Source of the DNA: Pseudomonadota bacterium
Lineage (GTDB): Bacteria > Pseudomonadota > Alphaproteobacteria > Caulobacterales > Caulobacteraceae
Assembly: GCA_021808285.1 (NCBI GenBank)
Contig: JAKBBV010000019.1
Span: 1 to 45,900, forward strand
Length of the DNA: 45,900 nt
Reading direction: 5' to 3'
Shown piece by piece: positions 1 to 13,300 of the stretch. Numbering within the stretch: position 1 is the stretch's first letter; each line of letters begins with the position of its first letter. The notes below the pieces were generated by a model. It worked only from the letters and a program-made list of their open reading frames with translations. It searched no databases and had not been told where the DNA came from. Position numbers and translations under genes: made by a program.

Positions 1-2
1 GG

Positions 3-887
3 GGACAGGCCTTCGCCGGCGGTGACGTGCTTGACGGACTGCAACGCGCCTTCACCGATCTGACCGCCTTCTCGCCAGCCACTCCGCCCGGCGGGGGCGG
101 CGCGCCTGTCGCGACGGGAGGCGTCGCCATCGCCGCCGGCGCCGGCCAGTTGTCGACGCTCCTGGGCCGGGCGGGGTTTGAGTCCTTGCTGATGCTGTTG
201 TCGGCCGTGGTTCTCGTACTCTCGACCTTAGGGCTCTTGGTGGCCAGCAAGATTGTGCTGGGCTTGCTGCTCGCCCTGGGCCCGCTATTCATTGGGTTTT
301 TTCTCTTCGGCCCGACCCGCGGCCTGTTCCAGGGCTGGCTCCGCGCCGCCGCCGCCTTCGCTTTCGCGCCGCTTGCCGTCACCTTGGTGCTCGGCATCGG
401 CCTGACCTTGCTTGAACCCTCGCTTCAGCAGATCGAAACCATGCGCGGATCTGGCGTGTACGCGGCCGGCGCCGGGTTCAGCGCCACGATTGTGGTTGTC
501 GCCATGGCCATGGTCACTCTTGGTCTGGTGGGCGCGGGGGGACTCCTGGCCAGCGGACTTCGCCTGCCGGAAGCCTCCGTTCTCGCCCCCATCCCGGCGC
601 CGGAGCGAGGCCCCGTCGCCGTCATCGCGCCGGTCGCGGAATCCAGGGTCACCCGGATCGTCCGCATGGCGTCGACGACGTCGCGAGATGCGTCTGTCGC
701 CGGCGCGACGTTCGCCGAGATCTTCGCCGCGGGCGGCTCTCGTCGGGTGGAAATCTCCCCCTCCCCTTCGGCGGCCCGGGGGCCTGTGCCCCTGGCCGAG
801 CGCTATGGGCGTCAGAGCCGCCGCGCCGCCGGCCCGCGCGACGCGCGCCGCAGCGCGGCGCCGGCCACCTCGGAGCCGAACGGATGA
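3..887 (+). CDS. virB6: VirB6-family type IV secretion inner-membrane protein (5' end outside window)
   Basis: This is a polytopic inner-membrane component of the type IV secretion channel. The reading frame is open to the left edge of the window, so the gene is 5'-truncated here. A GTG at 27 is the first possible internal start but probably not the real one. At least four strongly hydrophobic segments are visible, including the stretches LLMLLSAVVLVLSTLGLLVA, LVLGLLLALGPLFIGFFLF and TIVVVAMAMVTLGLVGAGG, followed by a polar Ala/Arg/Pro-rich cytoplasmic tail of about 90 residues. The FxxFGPTRGLFQGWLR loop between membrane segments resembles VirB6/TrbL proteins. It overlaps virB8 by 4 nt (ATGA), and no virB7-like lipoprotein gene lies between them, unlike the Agrobacterium order. 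The family assignment rests on membrane topology plus position before virB8. Confidence 0.82.
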   Translation, partial: GQAFAGGDVLDGLQRAFTDLTAFSPATPPGGGGAPVATGGVAIAAGAGQLSTLLGRAGFESLLMLLSAVVLVLSTLGLLVASKIVLGLLLALGPLFIGFFLFGPTRGLFQGWLRAAAAFAFAPLAVTLVLGIGLTLLEPSLQQIETMRGSGVYAAGAGFSATIVVVAMAMVTLGLVGAGGLLASGLRLPEASVLAPIPAPERGPVAVIAPVAESRVTRIVRMASTTSRDASVAGATFAEIFAAGGSRRVEISPSPSAARGPVPLAERYGRQSRRAAGPRDARRSAAPATSEPNG

Positions 888-1594
888 ACGCGCAGCCCCC
901 TCGAGACCCCCACTCGGCCTATTATCGTGACGCCGCGTCCTGGGCCGACGACGCCCGCGACCAGGACCGGGCCTCGGGCCGCATCGCCTGGCGCGTGGCC
1001 GGTGCGGCTCTGGCGATCGCCGTGATCGAGGCCATCGCTCTGGTCGCTCTCATCCCCATGAGGCGCCCCGTCCCGCTTCCGATCCTGGTCGACCGGCAGA
1101 CCGGTTATGTCCAGGCGATGACCGACCTTAGCCCCGGCGCCCTGACCCAGAATGAGGCCGTGACCCGGTCCTACCTCGCCCGCTACATTCTGGCCCGGGA
1201 GACCTTCGACGCCGCCGATCTTAATCAGGCCTATCGAAAGGTGATGCTATGGTCTTCGGGCGATGCGCGTCGCGATTACGCGCGTTGGATGAGCCGGGCG
1301 ACGCCGGACAGCCCGCTCAATCTCGACAGTCCCTCGACCCGAGTCGCGGTCACGCTGGAGAGCCTCAGCCTGACCTCGCCAACCACCGCCCTGGCGCGCT
1401 TCACCACCCAGCGTCAGGATGCTGGCGGGCCGCCCCAACCCATCCAAAGCTTCGCCGCCACGCTCGCCTTCCGATATGTCGATGCGCCGATGTCCATGGC
1501 GGATCGGTTGGTGAACCCCCTTGGCTTCCAGGTCACAAGCTACCGGCGGGACTCGGAAGCACCCCTGGCGTCGGGTCCTGGGGCGCCTCCATGA
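884..1594 (+). CDS. virB8: VirB8 type IV secretion assembly factor
   Basis: VirB8 is a bitopic inner-membrane protein whose periplasmic NTF2-like domain nucleates assembly of the T4SS channel. This 236-residue protein has the family length and layout: a short cytoplasmic N-terminus (about 1-35), one transmembrane helix (about 36-58, AWRVAGAALAIAVIEAIALV), then a periplasmic domain. That domain begins with the usual VDRQTGYVQAM strand and carries an ARYILARETFDAADLNQAYRKVMLWSS-like segment typical of VirB8. It starts at an ATG that overlaps the virB6 stop and ends overlapping the virB9 start by 4 nt, so it is translationally coupled in the operon. I am confident of the family from order and domain layout together. 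Confidence 0.9.
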   Translation: MNAQPPRDPHSAYYRDAASWADDARDQDRASGRIAWRVAGAALAIAVIEAIALVALIPMRRPVPLPILVDRQTGYVQAMTDLSPGALTQNEAVTRSYLARYILARETFDAADLNQAYRKVMLWSSGDARRDYARWMSRATPDSPLNLDSPSTRVAVTLESLSLTSPTTALARFTTQRQDAGGPPQPIQSFAATLAFRYVDAPMSMADRLVNPLGFQVTSYRRDSEAPLASGPGAPP

Positions 1595-2385
1595 GAGCCT
1601 TGCCCGTCGCATTGTGTCTGGGTCTGGGCCTGCTCGCTGGGGCGGTTTCAGCGGCCGACATCGGGCGCCCCGCGCCCACGATCCTCAGTCTGCCCTACGA
1701 CCCCGATCGGGTGACGCCTCTACGACCGGCCTTCGGCTACGAGATGATGCTCAGATTTGGCGCCGACGAGCGTATCGAAAACGTCGCCATCGGCGAGGGC
1801 TCGACCTGGCAGATCACACCGAACAAAAACGCCGACCTGATCTTCCTCAAGCCGATGATCGACGCCGTCCGCACCAATATGACGGTGGTGACGGACAAGC
1901 GGATTTACCTCTTCGACCTGACCCCCATGCCCGCGCCGAGGGGTGGCGGCGGGGTGGTCTATGAGGTCCGGTTCGTCTATCCGCCCCCGCCTCCCTCGCC
2001 GCCGCCTCCAGCGGCTCCGCCGGCTCCCCACCCTCCCGAGCGTCGCAACCTCGCCTATGCCTATGCCGGGGCCCGCGAACTGGCGCCTTCCCTGGTCTTC
2101 GACGATGGACGCTTTACCTATTTTCAATGGCCAGCAGCGGAAACGGCGCCCGCCGTCTTTGTTGTCGGCCCCGACGGCAAGGAGTCCTTGGCGGAGTACA
2201 GCCATCGGGACGGTTATGAGGTCGTCGAGCAACTCGCCCCGGCTTTTCGGTTACGCCTCGGCCGGAAACTCACGACGGTGGTGAATGAGGCCTGGAAGGC
2301 GCCCGCGCCCGGCGCCGACGCCCCCCGTTTGATCAGCGAACGCGCCGTCCGCGACCTGTTGCGCCGCGAGGGCTTACCCTCATGA
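1591..2385 (+). CDS. virB9: VirB9 type IV secretion outer-membrane core protein
   Basis: VirB9 forms the outer-membrane core ring of the T4SS with VirB10 and, usually, the lipoprotein VirB7. The 264-residue product starts at the ATG overlapping the virB8 stop; a longer in-frame extension back to 1249 runs through virB8 and is not real. A Sec signal peptide covers about residues 1-21 (LPVALCLGLGLLAGAVSA). The N-terminal domain has the characteristic YDPDRVTPLRPAFGY start, an ENVAIGEGSTWQITPNKN motif and the DLIFLKPM strand. A proline-rich linker (about 131-149) leads to the C-terminal domain with FVYP and FDDGRFTYFQWP motifs, the latter being the hallmark of VirB9/TrbG. The mature part contains no cysteine, so a VirB7-VirB9 disulfide of the Agrobacterium type is impossible. 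It overlaps virB10 by 4 nt. Confidence 0.93.
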   Translation: MRALPVALCLGLGLLAGAVSAADIGRPAPTILSLPYDPDRVTPLRPAFGYEMMLRFGADERIENVAIGEGSTWQITPNKNADLIFLKPMIDAVRTNMTVVTDKRIYLFDLTPMPAPRGGGGVVYEVRFVYPPPPPSPPPPAAPPAPHPPERRNLAYAYAGARELAPSLVFDDGRFTYFQWPAAETAPAVFVVGPDGKESLAEYSHRDGYEVVEQLAPAFRLRLGRKLTTVVNEAWKAPAPGADAPRLISERAVRDLLRREGLPS

Positions 2386-3485
2386 GCGCTTCCGCGAGCG
2401 ATCCCGACCTTGGGCTTCGACCGAAGGTCGCACCGGCCCGGCGCCCAGGGCAGAGCCTGATCATCGCTCTGGCGGCGATCGCCTCCGGCGTTCTCGCCTT
2501 TATCTGGATGGCGCAGCACCGCGCGCCAAGCCCCCGTGGGAGCGCCGGACGCCCACTCCACGCGGCGGAAGCGATCGCCATTCCACCCATTCCGCGCGAG
2601 GTTCAGGCGATGAGCCTCGCGGCTCGCCAGCCGCCTCCCGTTCTCCTGCCGTCCGCCCCGCCGAGCCTTCCGCCGGTGGCCGCGGCGCCCGCGACAGCGC
2701 CGACGACAGCCGCTCAGACCGGTCGCACCCCGGTGCTGGTCGTGGACTACAGCGCGACGTCATCACTGCAGCCGCCGCCTTCTAGCCCGATCCCCGCGGG
2801 GGTGCGACACGAAGCCACGGACGCTGCCGGCCTCGGCGCCGACGAGCGTTTCGCCGCGCGGGTCGGCGGCGGACAAGGGCCAGCCCAAGCCAGGGCGACC
2901 ATGCTCCGCGACCAGGCCAACCTCATTCCCCAGGGCGCCACCGTCCCGGCCGTGCTCGAAACGGCTCTGGATTCCGATCTTCCTGGCTATGCGAGGGCGG
3001 TTGTGAGCCGTGATGTGCGAGGCTTTGACGCCTCCCGGGTTCTGATCCCACGCGGCAGCCGGGTGATCGGCGAGTATCGGAGCGCCGTGTCCCAGGGCCA
3101 GACCCGCGCCTTTGTGATCTGGACCCGGATCATCAGGCCGGACGGCGGCTCGATCATGATCGGGTCAGGCGGCGGCGACACTCTGGGTCGCGCGGGCCTC
3201 GCCGGGTCGGTGGACACGCATTTCTTCGAGCGCTTCAGCGGCGCGATCCTCCTGACCGTCCTCAATGCGGGGGCTTCGGCCGCAGCCACAGCCGCATCCG
3301 GCGTCCCCTCGACCGAGGTGGTGATCGGCTCGACGGCCGCGGGGGCGGTTGGCGGAGTGACGGCTCCGCTTTCGGCCCTGACCCCGACCGATATTCCCCC
3401 AACGATCAAGGTGGCCCAGGGTACGCCGCTGCTGATCTTCGTTCAGCGGGATCTCGACTTTTCCGACGTGGAGGCGGCGAAGTGA
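2382..3485 (+). CDS. virB10: VirB10/TrbI type IV secretion channel protein
   Basis: VirB10 spans both membranes and links the inner-membrane ATPases to the outer-membrane pore. The 367-residue product has a short cytoplasmic N-terminus, one transmembrane helix (about 25-44, LIIALAAIASGVLAFIWM), a long Pro/Ala-rich periplasmic linker (about 45-165) and the conserved C-terminal TrbI-like beta-barrel domain. In that domain I see LIPQGATVPAVLETALDSDLPG, then VLIPRGSRVIGEY, RPDGGSIMIGSGGGD and a hydrophobic antenna region around AILLTVLNAGASAAATA. The last strand reads GTPLLIFVQRDLDFS, as in the family. The ATG start overlaps the virB9 stop, and the stop overlaps the GTG start of virB11. It is a standard member of the family. 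Confidence 0.95.
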   Translation: MSASASDPDLGLRPKVAPARRPGQSLIIALAAIASGVLAFIWMAQHRAPSPRGSAGRPLHAAEAIAIPPIPREVQAMSLAARQPPPVLLPSAPPSLPPVAAAPATAPTTAAQTGRTPVLVVDYSATSSLQPPPSSPIPAGVRHEATDAAGLGADERFAARVGGGQGPAQARATMLRDQANLIPQGATVPAVLETALDSDLPGYARAVVSRDVRGFDASRVLIPRGSRVIGEYRSAVSQGQTRAFVIWTRIIRPDGGSIMIGSGGGDTLGRAGLAGSVDTHFFERFSGAILLTVLNAGASAAATAASGVPSTEVVIGSTAAGAVGGVTAPLSALTPTDIPPTIKVAQGTPLLIFVQRDLDFSDVEAAK

Positions 3486-4498
3486 CCGCCCTCGCCTCCG
3501 GCCGCGCGGTCTATCTCGAGGCCTATCTTCGACCGCTGCAGGCCTGGCTCACGCGCGATGACGTCACCGATATCCTGATCAATCAACCCGGTGAGATTTG
3601 GGTCGAGACCCTGGGCGCCGGAATGACCCGACATGCGGCGCCAGGCCTGGATGAGACCGCGCTTTGGCGTCTGGCCGGTCAGATCGCGGCCGCGACCCAT
3701 CAGGGGATCAATCGGGAGCACCCGCTTCTGGCGGCGACCCTGCCTGACGGCGCCCGGGTCCAGATTGTCGCCCCCCCTGCGACGCGGGGACCGATCGCGG
3801 TCGCCATCCGCAAGCATGTCGTGCGGGATCTCAGTCTGGCCGATTATGAGCAGTTCGGCGCCTTTGCAGCCGTGCGCCGGACGGATCTCGAGGCTCGCGA
3901 TCTGAACGATGCGTTGCTGCAAACCGAGCTGGATGCCGGTCGCGTAGGCGAGTTCCTGAGACTTGCGGTTCGCATGCGGAAGAACATCATCGTCTCTGGC
4001 GGGACCTCCACAGGTAAAACAACCTTCCTCAATGCGCTGATCAAAGAGGCTCCTGGCGATGAACGTCTGATCCTCATCGAGGACACTCCGGAGATTCGTC
4101 TGGAGCACGCCAACGCGGTCGGCCTCATCGCCACCCGCGGGGATCTGGGCGAAAGCACCGCGACAGTCGAGGACCTGCTTCAGGCGGCACTCAGGCTCCG
4201 GCCCGACAGGATCATCCTAGGCGAGTTGCGCGGACCCGAAGCCTTCAGCTTCCTGCGCAGCGTCAATTCCGGGCACCCCGGGTCAATCACCACCGTCCAC
4301 GCAGACAGTCCCCGGGCGGCGGTTGAGCAGATCGCGCTCATGGCCTTGCAGAAAGGCGCGGGCCTTGGGCGGGCCGAGATTGTCGCCTATGTCAGCGCCA
4401 TGATCGACGTGGCCGTCCAGCTCTCCCGTTGCAACGGCGCGCGCGTCGTGTCCGATGTTGTCTTCAAACCCAGACGGGTTCGCGATTCGGCGCCGTGA
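3482..4498 (+). CDS. virB11: VirB11 type IV secretion hexameric ATPase
   Basis: VirB11 is a cytoplasmic hexameric traffic ATPase that powers pilus assembly and substrate transfer. The 338-residue product starts at a GTG that overlaps the virB10 stop. The Walker A motif GGTSTGKTT is at about residues 173-181, the Asp box follows as LILIEDTPEI, the Walker B-like region is DRIILGELRGPEAF, and the His box is SGHPGSITTVHADS. The N-terminal domain contains the DDVTDILINQPGEIWVE segment common to VirB11 proteins. It is the last gene of the operon; the next gene begins 128 bp downstream. No virD4 coupling protein, relaxase or effector gene is present in the window, so the substrate of this system cannot be deduced. 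Confidence 0.95.
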   Translation: MTALASGRAVYLEAYLRPLQAWLTRDDVTDILINQPGEIWVETLGAGMTRHAAPGLDETALWRLAGQIAAATHQGINREHPLLAATLPDGARVQIVAPPATRGPIAVAIRKHVVRDLSLADYEQFGAFAAVRRTDLEARDLNDALLQTELDAGRVGEFLRLAVRMRKNIIVSGGTSTGKTTFLNALIKEAPGDERLILIEDTPEIRLEHANAVGLIATRGDLGESTATVEDLLQAALRLRPDRIILGELRGPEAFSFLRSVNSGHPGSITTVHADSPRAAVEQIALMALQKGAGLGRAEIVAYVSAMIDVAVQLSRCNGARVVSDVVFKPRRVRDSAP

Positions 4499-4626
4499 CG
4501 CTCGGCTGGACGAGCCCAATGCAAGGGGCTCTCGGTGCGGCGACCGATCCTTGAGGGGGGTGAATTGACGCGTCGTTTCCCGCCGGGCCCGCTGGCGCCG
4601 GCCGTCTTCAAAGGGAGATCCAGCGT

Positions 4627-5550
4627 TTGAAGGCTCGTGTCGCCGCTCAGCGCCGCAACGGGCTCGCCTTGGGTCTGTCCGCCTTCGCCCACTTGATCCT
4701 CGCGCTCATGGTGGTCGATGAGTCGAGCCGACCTTACGACCTGCCGGCTCCCGAGGCGCCCGCCATCGAGATGGAGATCGCGCCGTCCGTCGAACCGACG
4801 CCGTTGCCTCGCCCTGTGCCGTCAAGGCCTCAGTCCGAGCCGACTTCCCCCCTCGTCCCCGCGCCAACGCCCCCCCCACCGACCCCGCAGACCGAGGCGG
4901 TGCGACTGAAGCCCGTGCAGACGACATCCGCCCGCCCCACGGCCGCAGTGGCCGTCCGCGCCGCGCCCAGCGCTCAGCTGCGGTCCGCGGCCCTTCCCGA
5001 CCTGGCGCCCGCTCCAGCTCCGCCCGCGCAAATCCCGGCCCCAGCCGTCCCGACGCCCATCGTCATCCCCAAGCTCAATCTGCACAAATCGGAAAAGGAG
5101 GCGCCGGCGGGAACGCCGACCCTTCCGCTGGCGCCCCCCCCTCCCGCGGGCGGCGGGGCGGTCGCGGGGGGCGAACCCCGCTTCGGCGGCTCGCGACTTC
5201 AAGGGCTGACGCCGTTCCCGGGCGGCGCCATGCCGAACGGCGGAGCGGGACTGCGCGGCAGCCTGATCGGCTGCGCCAATGCCGCGGCTGTAAAGCTAAG
5301 CTCGGTCGAACGCGCGCGTTGCGCCACGATGTTCGGCTCCGACATGGCCCATGCCCCCCGTCTCGACGCCATTCCGCCGGACAAGCGTTCTGGCTATGAC
5401 AAGGATGTGCAAAAGGCCAATGCGTGGCGGCAATATCGCGACAGCATTCCGGCCAACGGCGCGGCTCATGACCCCATCTCGATGGAAAAGGAAAGCGGCG
5501 CCCCTCAGGGGCTATATCAGGATTACAAGGATGCGACCCAGCCGAAATAG
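4627..5550 (+). CDS. Proline-rich TonB-like membrane-anchored protein with a C-terminal Cys-pair domain
   Basis: I do not recognise a named family. The 307-residue protein begins at TTG (4627), chosen because GGGAGA lies about 7 nt upstream and no better start fits. Residues about 13-31 (LALGLSAFAHLILALMVVD) form a single N-terminal membrane anchor, as in TonB or TolA. Residues about 40-190 are very rich in Pro, Ala, Val and Thr, a spacer suited to crossing the periplasm. The C-terminal 110 residues form a separate polar domain with LIGCANAAAVKLSSVERARC, two cysteines 15 residues apart that could be disulfide-linked. A classical TonB C-terminal box is not evident. It overlaps the DUF3617 gene by 20 nt, so the two are probably co-translated. 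It may belong to the neighbouring T4SS unit or be an independent envelope protein. Confidence 0.75.
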   Translation: MKARVAAQRRNGLALGLSAFAHLILALMVVDESSRPYDLPAPEAPAIEMEIAPSVEPTPLPRPVPSRPQSEPTSPLVPAPTPPPPTPQTEAVRLKPVQTTSARPTAAVAVRAAPSAQLRSAALPDLAPAPAPPAQIPAPAVPTPIVIPKLNLHKSEKEAPAGTPTLPLAPPPPAGGGAVAGGEPRFGGSRLQGLTPFPGGAMPNGGAGLRGSLIGCANAAAVKLSSVERARCATMFGSDMAHAPRLDAIPPDKRSGYDKDVQKANAWRQYRDSIPANGAAHDPISMEKESGAPQGLYQDYKDATQPK

Positions 5551-5995
5551 TGCGCCTCTCCTCGCCGGTCTCGCCTGCACCCTCGCCGCTGCCTCGTCAG
5601 CTCCGGCTGAGGAGACCATTCGTCCCGGCTATTGGGAGGCGCGCGACCGTGTTCTGTCGCCGCTGCAGGAAGACAAGACCGACCGCATCTGCATCGCCGC
5701 CAAGGACGTGGCGCGGTTCATGACCTGCTACATCAACCACCACTATAGCTGTGAGTGCCCCGAGCAGTCCTATTCCGGCGGTCAGATCCATTATCGGGGC
5801 GTGTGCACAGACGCCAAGGGGCGCCAGGTTTCGATCGTTGGCGCGGGGACCTATACGCCTGACACCCTGCGCCTCACGGCGGACGTGACCTTCAAGCTTG
5901 GGGGCTTGCCCATAACCGGCCGTGTGGCCACCGACGCCCATCGCATCGCTGACGTGTGCCCCGCCGACTCCGTCCGAAACCACACCGGCGGATAA
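5531..5995 (+). CDS. Secreted DUF3617-family protein
   Basis: This is a small periplasmic or secreted protein of unknown function. The start at 5531 gives a clean Sec signal peptide (about 1-25, SAPLLAGLACTLAAASSAPA) and a 154-residue product; the longer frame back to 5351 overlaps the previous gene and lacks a signal. The mature protein opens with TIRPGYWEARDRVLSP, has DRICI with the first of several cysteines, and ends VATDAHRIADVCP. This matches the G-x-W-E start and paired-cysteine layout of the DUF3617 family, common in Caulobacterales and sphingomonads. The spacing CYINHHYSCECP in the middle suggests two disulfides. The ATG lies inside the last codons of the upstream gene (20-nt overlap). 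Transcription ends against rpoC at a strong hairpin. Confidence 0.8.
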   Translation: MRPSRNSAPLLAGLACTLAAASSAPAEETIRPGYWEARDRVLSPLQEDKTDRICIAAKDVARFMTCYINHHYSCECPEQSYSGGQIHYRGVCTDAKGRQVSIVGAGTYTPDTLRLTADVTFKLGGLPITGRVATDAHRIADVCPADSVRNHTGG

Positions 5996-6014
5996 CCGCC
6001 GCGCTGACGATGCC

Positions 6015-6036
6015 GGCCCAGGATCGCTCCTGGGCC
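6015..6036. terminator. Perfect hairpin between DUF3617 gene and rpoC (probable bidirectional terminator)
   Basis: GGCCCAGGA pairs perfectly with TCCTGGGCC across a TCGC tetraloop. It lies 19 bp after the DUF3617 stop and 34 bp after the rpoC stop on the other strand, exactly where two convergent units must end. Neither side has a clear T-run, so termination may need Rho or may be imperfect. I infer the function from position and stem strength. Confidence 0.7.
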
Positions 6037-6070
6037 GCTCTCGTCGCTATACGGCGGGCGCAGCCGAACC

Positions 6071-10273
<4,203 letters not shown>

Positions 10274-10372
10274 CGGGTTTCCAGTTCGCCTAGGAATGGG
10301 AGGGTCGAAGGGAGAGGCGGGACGAAATCCGCCCTCTCCCTCGCGTTGACGGGAGGAGACTCAGAAACGGGG

Positions 10373-13300
10373 TCAGCTGTTCTCCAGCTCCACGTTGAGG
10401 CCCAGAGAGCGCATTTCCTTGACGAGCACGTTGAAGCTCTCAGGAATGCCGGCCTCGAAGGCGTCGTCGCCGCGAACGATGGACTCATAGACCTTGGTCC
10501 GGCCCGCCACGTCGTCGGACTTCACCGTCAGCATTTCCTGCAGGGTGTAGGCGGCGCCATAGGCCTCCAGCGCCCAGACCTCCATCTCGCCAAAGCGCTG
10601 GCCGCCGAACTGCGCCTTTCCGCCCAGCGGCTGCTGGGTCACGAGACTATAGGGGCCGATGGAGCGGGCATGGATCTTGTCGTCCACCAGGTGATGCAGC
10701 TTGAGCATATAGATATAGCCGACCGTGACCGGCCGCTTGAACACCTCGCCGGTCTGACCGTCATACAGGGTCACCTGTCCTGAGCGGTTGAGGCCCGCCT
10801 TCTCAAGCATGTTTTCGATGTCGGCGATGTGGGCGCCGTCAAAGACCGGCGTGGCGATCGGCACGCCCTTGGACAGATTGCGCGCCAGCTCGACCAGTTC
10901 CTCGTCCGTTTCCGGGAGCTCCTGGTCGGCGCCGTAAATCTCCTTGAGCCGGGAGACAAGCTCAGCCCGTTGTCCGCCGTTGATCCAGGCCTCGTAGAGG
11001 TCCGAAATCTGCCGCCCCAAGCCTGCGCAGGCCCACCCCAGATGGGTCTCGAAGATCTGGCCCACATTCATTCGCGACGGCACGCCCAGAGGATTGAGCA
11101 CGACATCCACATGGGTGCCGTCCTCCAGATAGGGCATGTCCTCCACCGGCAGGATGCGCGAGATCACGCCCTTGTTGCCGTGACGGCCGGCCATCTTGTC
11201 GCCGGGCTGAAGCTTGCGCTTCACCGCCACGAAGACCTTGACCATCTTCATCACGCCAGGGGGCAGCTCATCGCCGCGCTGGAGCTTCTCGACCTTGTCC
11301 TCGAAACGGCGATCAAGACGCTTGCGGGCGTCGTCGAACAGGCGGCGCATGGCCTCCAGCTCCCCCATCGCCTTTTCATCATCGACAGCGATCTGCCACC
11401 AGAGGCCAGGCGCCACCTCGCCCAGCTTCGCCTCCGTGATCTCTCCACGACCAAAGCCCTTGGGGCCGGACACGGCGACCCGGCCGATCAGGAGGTCCCG
11501 CAGACGCCCGGTCATGTTGCGATTGAGGATGGCGAACTCGTCGTCCCGGTCCTTGCCCAGACGCTCGATCTCCGCGCGCTCGATCGCCTGAGCCCGCTCG
11601 TCCTTGTCCACGCCATGGCGGTTGAAGACACGGACCTCGACAATGGTCCCCGCAACGCCTGGCGGCAGGCGCAGAGAGGTGTCGCGAACGTCCGACGCCT
11701 TCTCGCCGAAGATGGCGCGAAGCAGCTTCTCCTCCGGGGTCATGGGCGATTCGCCCTTGGGCGTGACCTTGCCCACGAGGATGTCGCCCGGCTGGACCTC
11801 CGCGCCGATAGCCACGATTCCGGCCTCGTCGAGGTTGCGCAGCGCTTCTTCGCCGACATTGGGAATGTCGCGGGTGATCTCTTCTGGTCCCAGCTTGGTG
11901 TCGCGGGCCATGACTTCGAACTCCTCGATATGGATCGAGGTGAAGACATCGTCGCGGACGATCCGCTCGCTGATCAGAATGGAGTCCTCAAAGTTGTAGC
12001 CGTTCCACGGCATGAAGGCGACGAGGGCGTTGCGGCCGAGGGCAAGCTCGCCCAGGTCCGTGGACGGGCCATCGGCGATGATATCGCCGGCCGCGATCCG
12101 GTCGCCCACCCTCACCAGCGGACGCTGGTTGATGCACGTATTCTGATTGGAACGCTGGAACTTGGACAGACGATAGATGTCGACCCCCGGCTTGGTGGCG
12201 TCGGTCTCCTCGGTGGCGCGAATGACGATCCGGGTTCCGTCGATCTGCTCAACCTCGCCTGCGCGGCGGGCCACCACGACAGCGCCTGAGTCCCGGGCGA
12301 CCACGCCTTCCATACCGGTGCCCACCAGAGGCGCGTCGGTCTGGATCAGGGGCACCGCCTGACGCTGCATGTTCGAACCCATGAGGGCGCGATTGGCGTC
12401 GTCATTTTCGAGGAAGGGGATCAGGGCCGCCGCCACCGACACCACCTGTTTGGGGCTCACATCCATGAGATCCACCGCGTCGCGGCCGACCAGAGAGGGC
12501 TCGCCATTGATCCGGCCCGGCACCAGATCGTCGGCGATCATGCCGCTTTCGATGCGGATATTGGCCTGGGCGATGGTGTGTTTCGCTTCCTCCATGGCCG
12601 ACATGTAGATCACCTCGTCGGTGACCTTGCCGTCCTTCACCCGGCGATAGGGGCTTTCGATGAAGCCATACTTGTTGACCACCGCGTGGGTGGCCAGCGA
12701 GTTGATCAGGCCGATATTCGGCCCTTCCGGCGTTTCAATCGGGCAAATCCGGCCATAGTGGGTCGGGTGCACGTCGCGGACCTCAAAGCCCGCCCGCTCC
12801 CGCGTCAGACCTCCCGGACCAAGCGCCGAAAGACGGCGCTTGTTGGTGATCTCCGACAGTGGATTGGTCTGATCCATGAACGAGCTGAGCTGGGACGAGC
12901 CGAAGAACTCCCGCACGGCCGCAGCCGCGGGCTTGGCGTTGATCAGGTCGTGGGGCATGACCGTGTCGATATCGACGCTGGACATCCTCTCCTTGATCGC
13001 CCTCTCCATGCGCAGAAGGCCGACGCGATATTGGTTTTCCAGAAGCTCGCCGACCGAGCGAACCCGGCGGTTGCCCAGATTGTCGATGTCGTCGATCTCG
13101 CCACGCCCGTCGCGCAGGCCCACCAAGGTCTTGAGCACCTCCAGCACATCGTCCTTGCGGATCACGCGCACATCGTCAGGGCAGTCCAGCTCCAGGCGCA
13201 TGTTCATCTTCACCCGGCCGACGGCGGAGAGGTCATAACGCTCGGGATCGAAGAACAGGCTCTTGAACATGGCCTCCGCCGCCTCGACCGTCGGCGGCTC

